Shown one piece after another: positions 50,000 to 60,927 of a stretch of 64,000 bases of DNA. Source of the DNA: Holacanthus passer (lineage: Eukaryota; Chordata; Actinopteri; Pomacanthidae); the NCBI GenBank assembly GCA_025331565.1, contig JAFREQ010000012.1, forward strand, positions 13,010,501 to 13,074,500, given 5' to 3'. Each line of letters starts with the position of its first letter. Positions within the stretch are counted from its first letter, which is position 1. The position numbers and the translations under genes were made by a program. A model generated the notes under the pieces. That model did not search any database. It was not told where the DNA came from and worked only from the letters and a program-made list of their open reading frames with translations.

Positions 50000-52900
50000 G
50001 CATACGGCAACACCGTGTTTACATATGAACCCCTTTCATTTACTGAGTCACACAGTTTATTCTTCCTGCTGTCCACACAAATCAGCTTTGGTCTGAGGAG
50101 ACCTTGAGCACTGGAACTGTGATTGAGTAGCAGAGCTGGATTTGTTGTCATTGCTGCTCCATGCAGATGTCACTGCCCTGCAGAGGGGAGGGACCTTCAT
50201 GTAGGTGGACCCTGTCATTTTGTGGTTGAAAGTAAAGTGAATCTTTTGGACTGTCCTCTGTGGCGAGAGAGTACAGTGCTGTAGGCTACAGGAAAGCATA
50301 GCATGACTTATTCACTCCACACACAATACAAACATTTGATAATCTGAGCATCTGAAAATAATAAAGCAAATACCTAATACCTAAGCTCACTATAACCTCA
50401 AGTCCAGTCCACACAAATTTCAGGGATGCAAACAAATAGGTCGTTTGTGTAATTTGTGCAGATTTGAAGAGTTTTTGACATGTAACCTGTGATAATCTGA
50501 ATTGGCTTATATGACGATATGCCAAGCTTGGGACTGTTGAGCACCAGCCATCACACATGGAGATGTAACTTTAGGTGTTGTTGAGTTGTTAAGCTGAGCT
50601 CCTCAGTCAAAGTGCCAACTCAGCATTAACGTTACCCCCGATGTTTCCATTTTCCTTATGCTAAGATAATATGGGCAAGGCTAACATTGTCTGCTACTGC
50701 TAATAACATGACATAATTGAACAATTATCCTTTGGATTTGTTTGAGGCTAATTCATGAGACAATGGTGTTGAAATCTCTCTCTGTCTCTGAACTGATGTC
50801 GCACTTGCGTTGCTTTTGTACCGGTAAAATTACATTAATTCCAGGGTGAGTTTTTCTCTATATCTTCATGCTATAATTGACTGTAAATCCAAATTTTAGA
50901 GCTGATATTCCCTGTAGGGAGTTGACACGTTTCTGATATGAGGCTGATAATTTACCGTCTACCAGTGAACAAACAAACAAACAAACAGAGAGCAGCAAGA
51001 CAGTTTGAATTATGCAACAAATGTTGTCCTGGAGTTAAATGAGTGTATTTCTGAATTTGGCGAGTTTGATATCAATAATGATGAGCTTGAATCTTTAAAG
51101 TCTAAGATGTCATAATTCAGCATCTTACTGCCTTATAGCTGCAGATTCTGAGCTTGCTTTGTACCTGCATACTAACAGATCAACCTACAGGCAAACCAAC
51201 CTTAAGTCCTAAATAAATCTACGCTTTATTTAGCAAAACACATAATGTGTGTGTATTGGAGCAGCAGAGTTGTGTCTCACGCCTCCTCCTTCCTCCAATA
51301 TAAATTAGGTACAACACTGAAAAAAGAAAGTTTTGGTCTGGGTGGTCATAATAAAATTCTGTGGTCAAATTCACTTATTTATCTGCTGTGAATTAGCTGG
51401 ATCCAAACAGGACTTCAGGGCAGAAATCAATAGTTTAACCATGTTATCCATCACTGATGTACTTTGGACTAACTTAGTAAATGTTGCATTAAATCTGCGA
51501 ATAACTGGCCAAATAAGCTCATTAATGTATATTCACTGCAATTACCATAAATTTTAACTGTACTTTTAACATTGGCAGTAAGAATCATTTTGGTGTCCGG
51601 CTTGAGAAGAGCAAGCGACAGCCACATTGCATAGACAGAGAAATCCATCCTAGAATATGCACCAACTTCAATTTCTTAGTGGGAAATGTTGAAAATGAAT
51701 TTGGACAATAACAAGTAGAAGAAGGTGAAGCATACTTAAGGAAAGTCAGAACACCAACAAGGTTTACAACATTTCATTAAAAGAAATGCATTAAACATGA
51801 CAGATAAAGCTGTTTGAGGTGTGTCATTTCTTAATGGTGCTTCATAAGAAACCTAAAGGTGTGGGAGAGGGAAACATGTTTGTTTTCAGTTTTAACTGTC
51901 GGCTCCTCAATGTGCAGTTCAAATTCAGTCCACACCCTCTTGAAGCTGATCTGGAGTTAGCGCTGGCTCTTCATTCTGTTCTCTGAGTCACTGACACTCA
52001 GACAAGTAAAGTGCTGTACGAATGCCGTGTAATGTTTAGATTAGAGTCGGGTCCTGAGCTGCATGGATGAGCAGAATCACTGTAAGAATAGCAAAGAACA
52101 AAAGGATGGTCGTGAAATAATGTAAGTTAGCCGTTGAGTGCCAAAATAAAAAGGTCAGATTATGAATCGACAGGAAATTGCTGAGAAAAAAAAAAGACTA
52201 AATATAGGTGCCGAAGCTATTTCACCAAGGTGCTTGATGTATATAACTATTTTTGAGCCTTGCACATAGAAAGGAAGAGCGAAGCAAAAATGTATATGAA
52301 ACAATCAGCACTATTACTTGTAAAACATTAAAAAGAGTTGCTGGAAATAGAAACCTATATTTCTTCTATTCGTATTTCCTCTTTTACATGTTGCAGGTGG
52401 GGTACTAGAATAATAAATTAACACGAACACATACCTCATTTTTACTTTAGTTATGTTTTTTCTGTGCACATTTAACCATGGGCTTAATCTCTGACACACC
52501 TCTATAGTAAAACATATGTCAGGGGAATGCCCCCTACCATCACTGCTCTATTGTCAGACTCTGTCGTCTAAATGTAGTCCTGGCTGTAGCGTCTTCTGTG
52601 TGGTCGAACCAGGTGAAATGTATTTCTTCTGCTTCTTCTGCGACTCGCACTTCAACACTTTCTTTTCAGTAATAAAGACGGCAGGGGGACAGATTTGAAG
52701 CTTGTATAAACTCATGCATGCGTGGCTGTTGGAATCAGCTGAATGCTAATCGCTGTGTTTCATTGCCGTTTGAATACAGAAGGAGGATGTCAGAGATAAA
52801 TTGTGTGAGACCTAAAACACACCATTTCCATTTCTATAGGTTTTAGTTTCACGCGCTGAGTGAGTCTCTATGTATGCATGTGCCAGTGTGTATGTTTTCT

Positions 52901-53834
52901 GGGTGTTCTGTCTGTATAGTGAGTGTTTTTAAAAAGACTTTTACTGGGGGCAAATGTACAACATGAAGAAGAAGGAAAACTACAAGTTCAATTTGATGTT
53001 GTCTCTGTGTCTGACTTTACAAGAGAAATGTGAGCTGTCTTTTGACAAGAATCACCTCAAAACCTGTAAATATTTAAATCAAATGACAATGGAGTTCTTT
53101 GTTCCATTGGTACTCTTTCTTTATGAGTGTATGGGGCTGCCAAATAAAGTCAATTTAAAAATAACTCAAGTTTAAAAAAAAAAGAGAACTACTGAAATGC
53201 AAATGCTTTAGCGAAATGACTGTATGATGGCTTTGATAATATATGTGTAAAGGAAATATAGCTTTGAATATATACTTGTGTTCAAAGACTGCAGAAGAAG
53301 AATGTTCACAGTCACACATCTGATAAGAAACAGAAAAGAAAAAGTTTTGAATTAAGATATAATGATCTGATTGGTCTATTTGGCTTTTCAGTGGAAACAA
53401 TGATGGTTAATGACAAAAAACTGTCGATCTTTCAGGTCTTTACTGAGGAGAAAGCCTTGCCTCAACATATTTTGCTTCAATTTGTGCCTCATTATAATCT
53501 GATGATAATCCTGAGTATTGATCGAGTACTCCAGATGTGTGACGATGCAGCTTAAAATAGCAAGACAGCAATCTAGGCTACAAACAGCTTCACTGCAGAG
53601 CTACAGTATGTAACGTGTCAAGAGAGACTGAAAGAATAAAACATGCAACTGAGCAACAACACTGTGTGTGATTATTTGTTATTTCTATGTATTTCCATTC
53701 AGCCTTTTCTGTCCGCCTTGGAAAATGAGTAAATGTGAACACCACAAATGAAACTCTCCGTTGTGTTGGGTTTGTGATGGAAATCTCACAATGGAGTATT
53801 TCAAAATGTACATGAATAAAACGAAAACTACCTG

Positions 53835-54453
53835 CAGAGGTGGAGAGTAACTAAGTATATTTACTCATGTACAATTTTGAGGTACTTAGATTTTAGGCAT
53901 ACATTTATTTGACAGCTGTAGTTACTAGTTAGTTTTCAGATTAAGACTTTCCTCATATGATGAGTTTATAAAATAAGATGCTTTATTTAAGATTAAACCA
54001 GTGACTCATCAACATTTTTAGGTGCCTGGTGGGAACCGCTTCGTCACGTTGTGTATGAGCTGTTATGATTTCCGCCAAAGAGTCATTTCCCATCAACGCT
54101 TCTCAGATTCATTTAAATAGCTTAAAAAGTTTAAAGAGGTCAAATTATTTATTAATTTACACACAAGAACAACAAATTAGAGAAAATCCCCAAATAACCA
54201 CAAAAAAAAAAATTGTAGCAAAACTTTGTTTTTCTTCTCTTTTCCTCTGATTAATCATCCCACAACCCCTCAGATGTATTTTATGGCCCTTTAAATGGAC
54301 CTGATCCAAAGTTTGGAAGCACTGGACTAAACTTTCAAACTGTAAAACCTGGACCAGCTACAGAAACAGGGGCCATTCTGCTGCTGGACGAGTGCTTTTA
54401 CTTTGACACTTGAAGTGTTTTTAGCTGATTAAACTTCTGTACTACCACCGCTG
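53835..54453. mobile_element. Probable non-autonomous hAT-like element
   Basis: Starts CAGAGGTGGAGAGTAACTAA, continues GTACAATTTTGAGGTACTTA and ends TACTACCACCGCTG, whose complement CAGCGGTGGTAGTA mirrors the start. Flanks ACTACCTG and ACCATCTG are an imperfect 8-bp direct repeat. The interior resembles a common teleost repeat beginning GTGGAAAGTAACTAAGTACA. Confidence 0.55.
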
Positions 54454-54899
54454 ACCATCTGCATGGTTTGATACGAAGAGTAATTTTCTTTTTGGAACTG
54501 GTGAACTGACCCTTTAAGTGACCCTCCAGTTTCCATTAAATCTAAACTGTAAAAAACACGACTTCAAATCAGAATGGTAATTGTCACTATCCAAAAGATC
54601 TGCTCCTCCATCATGTTGTTGACACAAGTGAGCCGTACAGAGAAGAGCGCTTTGATTCATTCTTTGTCAGATCTTACAGTTTGCACGGAAAGTGATGAAG
54701 CTTTGATGTAAAAACGTTAGTCAGAGTGCGGATGGGCCTGCGTGCGAGAGCTCAATGTTTAAACAGGACAGCAGCAGATTGGTAGATCAGTGGGCGGGGG
54801 AGACAGGAAGACCGGAAGATGTAACCAGGTAAGGAAACAGTGACACAGAGGATGGGTAGAGTGAGTGAGAGGACAGAGAGAAAGAAAGAGAGAGAGAGT

Positions 54900-54956
54900 C
54901 ACACCTTGAGGAAGTTAACAAAACAATAGGAGAACAAAGGACGCATCGTATTGAAG
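54900..54956 (+). other. Probable non-coding first exon of the TNF-receptor gene
   Basis: A segment ends CGTATTGAAG before the donor GTAAAA at 54957. The next exon starts at 55132 after CTTCTTCACAG, one base before the ATG. The 5' limit is unknown. Confidence 0.45.
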
Positions 54957-55132
54957 GTAAAAAAAAATCATTTTTTTCTGCTAAATTTCCGTTATTTTTT
55001 ATTGTCACACCTTATTTATGACATGATAAATGCTGCTGGTGGACTAGACCTCACAGAACAGGTCTTTTCACTGAGGTGCTTTTAGCTGACCACTTGGTAT
55101 TTCCCATTTATTTGACTATGCTTCTTCACAGG

Positions 55133-58100
55133 ATGGGACTTGTGCAATGTTTTGTGATTGTCTTGATGTTATCTGCACAGTTGGTGTTCGCCTTTCCATC
55201 GGTAACAACGCCCTTCTTCTTCACTTTGTCTACCTATATGATTATATGATCTTACAGCCAAATCTAATGTTTGCTTTTCAAGGATAAGTTGTAGCTCAAA
55301 CTGTCCGTGTATAAACTATGTATAGTATGTACACTAGTATACACCAGTTAATCAGGACTGTGCTGTAGCGAAGTGGTTTGTGGCTGATTGTATTAATGTG
55401 CCAACAGACAGAACCGATCCAGTTTTACGGAGAGTGTAAAATGTGCCCTGCAGGTAAGAAAATGGCTCGAGTTTCTATTTCTATTTCTGTATCTGTTTTT
55501 CTGTCCGTTCCTCATTTAGCTCTGACTCACTGTTTTTAATGAGTGAATCAGTAGTGCTTCATATTTGGAAATTACTATGAAGCACTGGAGCATACACTAC
55601 CTTTCTCTCTCTCTCTGTCTTTTTTTTTTTTTTTGCACTTCTCTGTTTGTCTTGATGAAAAATGACGCACGCTGCACAGAATTTATGCTCTATATGACCA
55701 CATCCTTCATTAATATGCACTTCAGGCAAGCAGTCTCTGCCTGCTCCCCTTGTCATCCGGTTGTTCTCATTTGTTTCTTTCTGTTCTGTCAGGTGAATAT
55801 CTCAAGTCTTGTACAGAGTGCGAGACCTGTCCTGTTGGAAGCTACACGACTGAGCGGAACCGAGAAAGCAGCTGCCATTACTGCTACGGAGACTGCAGAC
55901 CAGGTAAAGAAACTATGAGTCATTTCTGCCGAGTTAACGGTTTCATCCATCCCCTTCAGGACTGTGGTGATACTAGTGTCCTTTTGGTTTCTATAATAAA
56001 AATCTATCTCTGCAATTCTGAAAATGAATTTGTTCTTTGACTAAGATCTCTAAAATCATCTCTGCTTTGTGTCTCAGATTTTCACTTGAAGGTGATTCAG
56101 AACTGCACCAGCACGTCCGACGTGAAGTGCGTCTGCGAGGATGGTTTCACATGCAGTGAGATGGTCTCGTACTCAGCAAACTGCAAATACTGTGACAAGA
56201 TCCCCGAAACAACCACCGCTGGTAAATACAGAGCAGTGCACTTTCACTTCTGTCAGAGTAGAGAGGTCTCCACCAGCAGGGGGCCTCGTCATAAACAAAA
56301 TACTCCTCAGAGGCTTTCACTGACTGTAAGAGATTGACCAATAATGATACCAAAGGCTATATGTTAGTCATTGACATATGTAACAGTAATTAATAGTTAT
56401 GAGCTGAGTTTTGGGGGCTCCCCTCTCAGTGACCTGAACAGCCCTGTCAGGAATATTTACATACTTTACTTAGAATACTACGATGTGAAAATACAGCACT
56501 ACTACTACTACTACTTGAATAAACGTAAGCCAGTATTAGCAAGACAATATACTCAAATATTAAAAGTAATTATACTCATTTTGATAAGAGGTCTGGTGTA
56601 TGTCTTGAACAAAAGTAATAAATACTGAAACATTGCAAACCTACAAATAGATATAGATATATGAAATATAGTATGAGATATGAAACAAATGAAACTTGAA
56701 CATTATGGCTTCAGATTAGTTTTCGGGTAATCTCACAGACATCTACATATAAATGTAGAATCTGTAGGCAAGGGACAAGAATTTGGTGTCAAAAGTGTTT
56801 GAGTGTCTGTTTATAGTCTGAGTCGTATTGACCAACCGTGTTTGAGAGAGGTTTGGGTGCATAAGCCGAAATGTCAATGTAGATATCTGTTTGGAGAGAG
56901 AAAATCTTCATGTCTCAAGTTGCTAAATCAGGCTGTAAACAATCCTGGAAAAGGAAGTACTCTGTTATCCATCGTCCAGATATCTGCTGACCACACAGGA
57001 AGCACCGAAACATTGGCCTTTGCCCCCAGAGTCGAAATCATCTTGAGATGACAGCCAATGGGCTCTGAGATTGGTTGTACTTTCCAAAAGTCTCTAAAAA
57101 ATCTTACTTCCCTTAAATCTCTCCAAGGCTGGAACAAGACTGTTAAGCACTTTTTTGGAGTGAAACTTTATGCCTTTATTGAAAGCTGACAGAAGAGAGA
57201 TGACAGGAAATGAGCAGGAGAAAGAGAGAGAGATGGGAGTGACACGCAGCAAAGGTCCCTGACTGGACGCAAACCAGTGCAGTTAATGGTCAGTGCATTA
57301 ACCCCTGCACTGCCAGGGCGTCACAAACATGTTGCTTTCACCCAACATCGGTGCATATTTGATCAAATTGCAAGAAGAAAATTCTAACTTCTGTAGCTGT
57401 CAGCTAAATCTGCAAGATTTAGAAAGAAAGTAAGATGTAGTTTTCACACTGGTTGAAAACTAAACTAAACTAGTGTGAAAACTAAATCTTACTTTAAAAC
57501 GCAGTGATGTAGAAATACATGTAAACGCATTAGTGCCTCAAAACAGAGAATGATAAGAATGAATAATGTTCCAACTATGGAGTGAGACGTGGTGACAGGA
57601 CCTCTTAGCAGCACAAAAATGGATTAAACCTCACTCATTTCATCTGCTTCATATAAACGTGATACTTTCACTTGCTTTGCTATGAATTTTATTGAAGCAC
57701 ATTTAATGTTTAAACTCAGATCCCTCCTAGGTGCTTGGATTTTGCTTATCTTATATTGACATTTCTAGCAAAGGTCCTCCCTCCCATGTGTATGTATCCG
57801 TTGCCAAGACATGTCAGCGAGATTTTATTTGCTCTTGTGTTTGTCATTTGAAATGTGAAACCAAAGCTGTGGTGTTTTTGTTCTCCAGAAGCAGCGGCCA
57901 TTATCTCAGACTCCGATAAATACACGCCTTCCTCAGCTTCCTCAGGACATAGCGGAACTTCTGGCAAACCATGCCGATTTCCCAAGTGAGTCATGGATTT
58001 CCTTAGACGCGAGACATAATAAATACCTCACAGAGTGGAATTTTAAATCTCCTGATTCACATGACACCCAAAGTCAAGATGAATTCTCTCAAACATTTAG

Positions 58101-60074
58101 ATGATTTTAGCTTGTGGTGCAGACGTTACAGATACTGTGATGCATACTGTCCTCGTTCATGTGGCCACATATTTGAAATACTTGACATATTTAACACTTC
58201 ATCCTTATCTCACACAGCTGTGGCCCTCAGTCAGTCTCAGCAGCAGCAAATGGCACACAACTCGAAACAGGTGAGCGAAAAACAGAGTGAGAAGAGTGTG
58301 GATAAGAATGTATCTCAGCGGATGGATTGGCACAAAATTTTGCGCAAACATTAAAGGTTCTTAGAGGATGAATCCTACTGACTTTAGTGACCCTCAGACT
58401 TTTCCTCTGGCACCACCATGAGGTTCAAACTGAGTATTTCTATGAAGTGTCTCTATAGCTATTGGATGGATTGCCATGAAATTTGGTTCAGACGTTCATG
58501 ATCCACTCTGGACGAATTGTAATAAGTAATGAACCCCTGACTTTGCCTCTAGCGCCACCATCATTTCAAAACTCTAATTTCCCCAAATGGTTTACGTCCA
58601 AATACCTGCAAAATGAATGACATTCCCATCAACCTCAGCTGTACTTTGTGATTAGTGAGAATGAGCAATGTCCTCATTACAGCCTCTTGTTTCCTTTTCT
58701 CAGACAAGGCGAGCGGTCAGCTGGCAGCCATATTGTGTCCCGTAGTAGCCATAGGGTGTTTGGCCCTTGTGATCCTGTTCTTTGTTCGTTGGCCTGGAGA
58801 TGAATCACGCTTCAAACAAGGTAAGATGGTGTTTACACCCAGGACAGGTTCAGTTTCTGGTGTCGCAGTTTAATCAGTCTGACCCTTGAACTTGTGTTAT
58901 AGATGGCCACTTGCTACGTAAACCTAAACCTAAACATGTTGATTCATCATTGGTAGACATGTGTGAAGAAATTGACTTTCTATTTTTAATTTATTTATTC
59001 ACTGTTTTCCAGCTATTGCATTGCTGCTATGCAATCAGGTAAGTAGCTCATTTCAAAGTTCCATACTACAACTCTGATTCCAAAAATGTTGGGACGCTGT
59101 GTAAAACAAATAGAATGTGATAATTTGTTAATCCTTTTTGACATATACTCAATTGAAAACAGTGCACAGATAATATATTTAATGTTTAACCTCATTAACT
59201 TTTTAACTTTTTAGTTGTGGACTGATCCAAAAACACGTTTGGATCAGTCCACAGGTAAACAGGTTCATTGGTGACAGGTGATAGTAACATGATTGGGTAT
59301 GAAAGGTTCATCCTGGAAAGATTCAGTCGTTCACAAGCAAAGATGGAGCGAGGTTCACCACTTTGTCAAACACACAAAGTCCCACTGTGTCCCAACCTTT
59401 TTGGAATCAGGGTTGTATCATGTACCTACATACTATATTTATCATTTCTCTTTGCCTCATGCTGATGGACGTGTTCTTCTTTAGGGAGGTAGAGATGCTT
59501 CTCACAAGTCGAAGGAGTCTCCTCAGTTCCCCAGAGACTCATTCAGTGCAAAGCAGCAGCCATCGTCCCCTTCTGCAGCCAATCTGGGTACTGATGAGTC
59601 AAATGAAAACTCTCATGTGTATACTTGACTCACTTTGTGGGGTCATTAAGAAAATAAAAAAAAAAAGTAAAAGATGCAGTTGTGTTACCGTTATGAGTTA
59701 AGTTGTACCTAGTTCTCCCCCTCGGTGAACTGCTTGTTAATGCACTTCTACAGGTCAATTAATCATAAGTGCACTCTTTGCTTGTTTCTGTTTCTGTAGG
59801 TCCAGTGTATGTCCACAATCCTGGGACGGTCATCTTTAGCTTGCTCAGTCAGTTCACAGGCCAAGTTGGTCCGACGATCGAAGGTGGGAAGACGGCTGAA
59901 AGAGGGTGTGTCGAAGAAGAAGAAGATGAGAGAGACTGTCCGGTGTTTCATCCCACATCCTCCCCCAGTATCCATCTCTCTGAGGAGGAGAGGAGTGGAG
60001 AGATTGACAGCATTTTCTTTCCCTCCCAGGAGCAGGGGAAGGACTGCCACGTGTCCAAAGAGGAGGTGCTATGA
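55133..60074 (+). CDS. TNF receptor superfamily member, LTBR (TNFRSF3)-like
   Basis: Single-pass type I receptor of 346 residues. Exons: 55133-55201, 55408-55453, 55793-55903, 56078-56221, 57889-57985, 58218-58270, 58704-58820, 59013-59038, 59485-59587, 59800-60074; phases all agree. Signal peptide MGLVQCFVIVLMLSAQLVFA, then cysteine-rich repeats (CKMCPAGEY, CTECETCPVGSYT, CHYCYGDCRP, CTSTSDVKCVCEDGFTC), with the first repeat shortened. A Ser-rich stalk carries an NGT site at 167. TM helix is about 180-201 (LAAILCPVVAIGCLALVILF). The tail has no death domain, so it is not TNFRSF1A. It holds PVYVHNPGTV, resembling LTBR IYVYNGPV, an acidic run EEEEDERDC, and a terminal TRAF2-type SKEE at 341-344. 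Position beside a CD27-like gene and near ncapd2/gapdh supports LTBR. A TNFR2 or CD40 relative cannot be excluded. Confidence 0.8.
57165..57325 (-). mobile_element. tRNA-derived SINE fragment, TNF-receptor intron
   Basis: Read on the bottom strand it begins CGCCCTGGCAGTGCAGGGGT (A-box-like TGGCAGTGCAGGGGTTAA) and has a B-box-like GGTTTGCGTCC. It then runs through GGACCTTTGCTGCGTGTCAC and a CTCTCTCT stretch. It is the known teleost arrangement in a degenerate form. Confidence 0.6.
58380..58655 (+). repeat. Dispersed teleost repeat, TNF-receptor intron
   Basis: Contains TCTATAGCTATTGGATGGAT, TGCCATGAAATTTGGTTCAG, CCCTGACTTTGCCTCTAGCG and TGACATTCCCATCAACCTCA, ending near CAGCTGTACTTTGTG. It shares phrases with 14990-15400. 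It ends just before the TM exon at 58704. Confidence 0.65.
59069..59417 (+). mobile_element. Short TIR-type element (GTTGGGAC family), complete copy
   Basis: The start ACAACTCTGATTCCAAAAAT and end CCTTTTTGGAATCAGGGTTG are inverted copies of each other, flanked by TA on both sides. The interior matches the copies at 35845 and 29067. No transposase frame. It lies between receptor exons 9 and 10, 30 bases past the donor of the 26-base exon. Confidence 0.8.
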
Positions 60075-60492
60075 TGTGTCGTAAAATTCTCAGAAGATTT
60101 GTTTTGGTGGTTGCGACCGCTGGCGTCCAGGCTGGTCCTGAAAACATTCTTTGGAAAGGAAGGAACCATAAAACTGTGAAACCACAGATGAGTGTGGAGC
60201 AGAAGCATCTTCCTCTGGCAAACTGTGAATCACAGTGTTCACAGAGATAATCTTATCTGCAGGTTCTGGAACAACTTCAGTGCATAGCAGAAACTTAAAC
60301 TCTGGGAAGAACAGCTGGAAGATGATCTCCATTGTAAGTTATAGTTTATAGCATATAGTTATAGTTTAAAATGTCATGTAAATACTTATACTTATATACT
60401 TATACTTTAATATAATAAGCTCTGTCAGCTCCCTCTTAAGTATTAGACCTGAATGTTTGATGTTTTGCATAAATATTAGACATTTTGATTAC

Positions 60493-60506
60493 AATAAAGT
60501 TTTATT
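60493..60506. terminator. Back-to-back poly(A) signals of the convergent TNF receptors
   Basis: AATAAA on the top strand (60493-60498) is followed two bases later by TTTATT (60501-60506), which is AATAAA on the bottom strand. The first lies about 420 bases after the LTBR-like stop. The second is about 420 bases after the CD27-like stop on the other strand. A 14-base near-palindrome could therefore end both transcripts. Confidence 0.65.
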
Positions 60507-60927
60507 TTGAATTAAAAATCTAAGTTAAAAACATTCATATATATAATCCGACTGCAAAACAGTCTATAAACTATGCATTTTTAGATACACATATGAATGT
60601 AAAGATGTGAAATATCTTTAACCTGTGTGTACTATGGTACATACCACTGCTGAGCAACATACTGCGCAATTTCTAAATCATGTAACTGTCACGGTGTTTC
60701 ACTGTATTTTCAGTGTCTTTCACGTGCTTAATCTCTGTGTTTTGATACACTTTCATCATTTCAACGTCACAGGTAAATCAAATAGTGATGTTTCCACTCA
60801 GGAAACAGTGTCAGTCTTGAAACAAATGCTTTCTTTGGTTCCATCCGTCAGCACACATTGAGTGATGTTTGCCTCCATTTGTCATAAATGTTCATAGCAA
60901 TGAGAGGTGTTTTGCTTCTGCTATGTC

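Larger units (their letters stand above)
49397..54780. other. iffo1 3' UTR and intergenic region
   Basis: No gene is seen in 5.4 kb. AATAAA hexamers occur at 50360-50365 and near 52670, 53143, 53634 and 53812, so the iffo1 3' end cannot be fixed by eye. TIR-type elements sit at 49496-49999 and 53835-54453. The rest is AT-rich sequence with no coding pattern. Confidence 0.5.

Noticed and set aside
55133..60074. TNFRSF1A (death receptor) identity
   Set aside because: TNFRSF1A is also in the human block, but this receptor's tail has no death domain and carries a TRAF motif instead.
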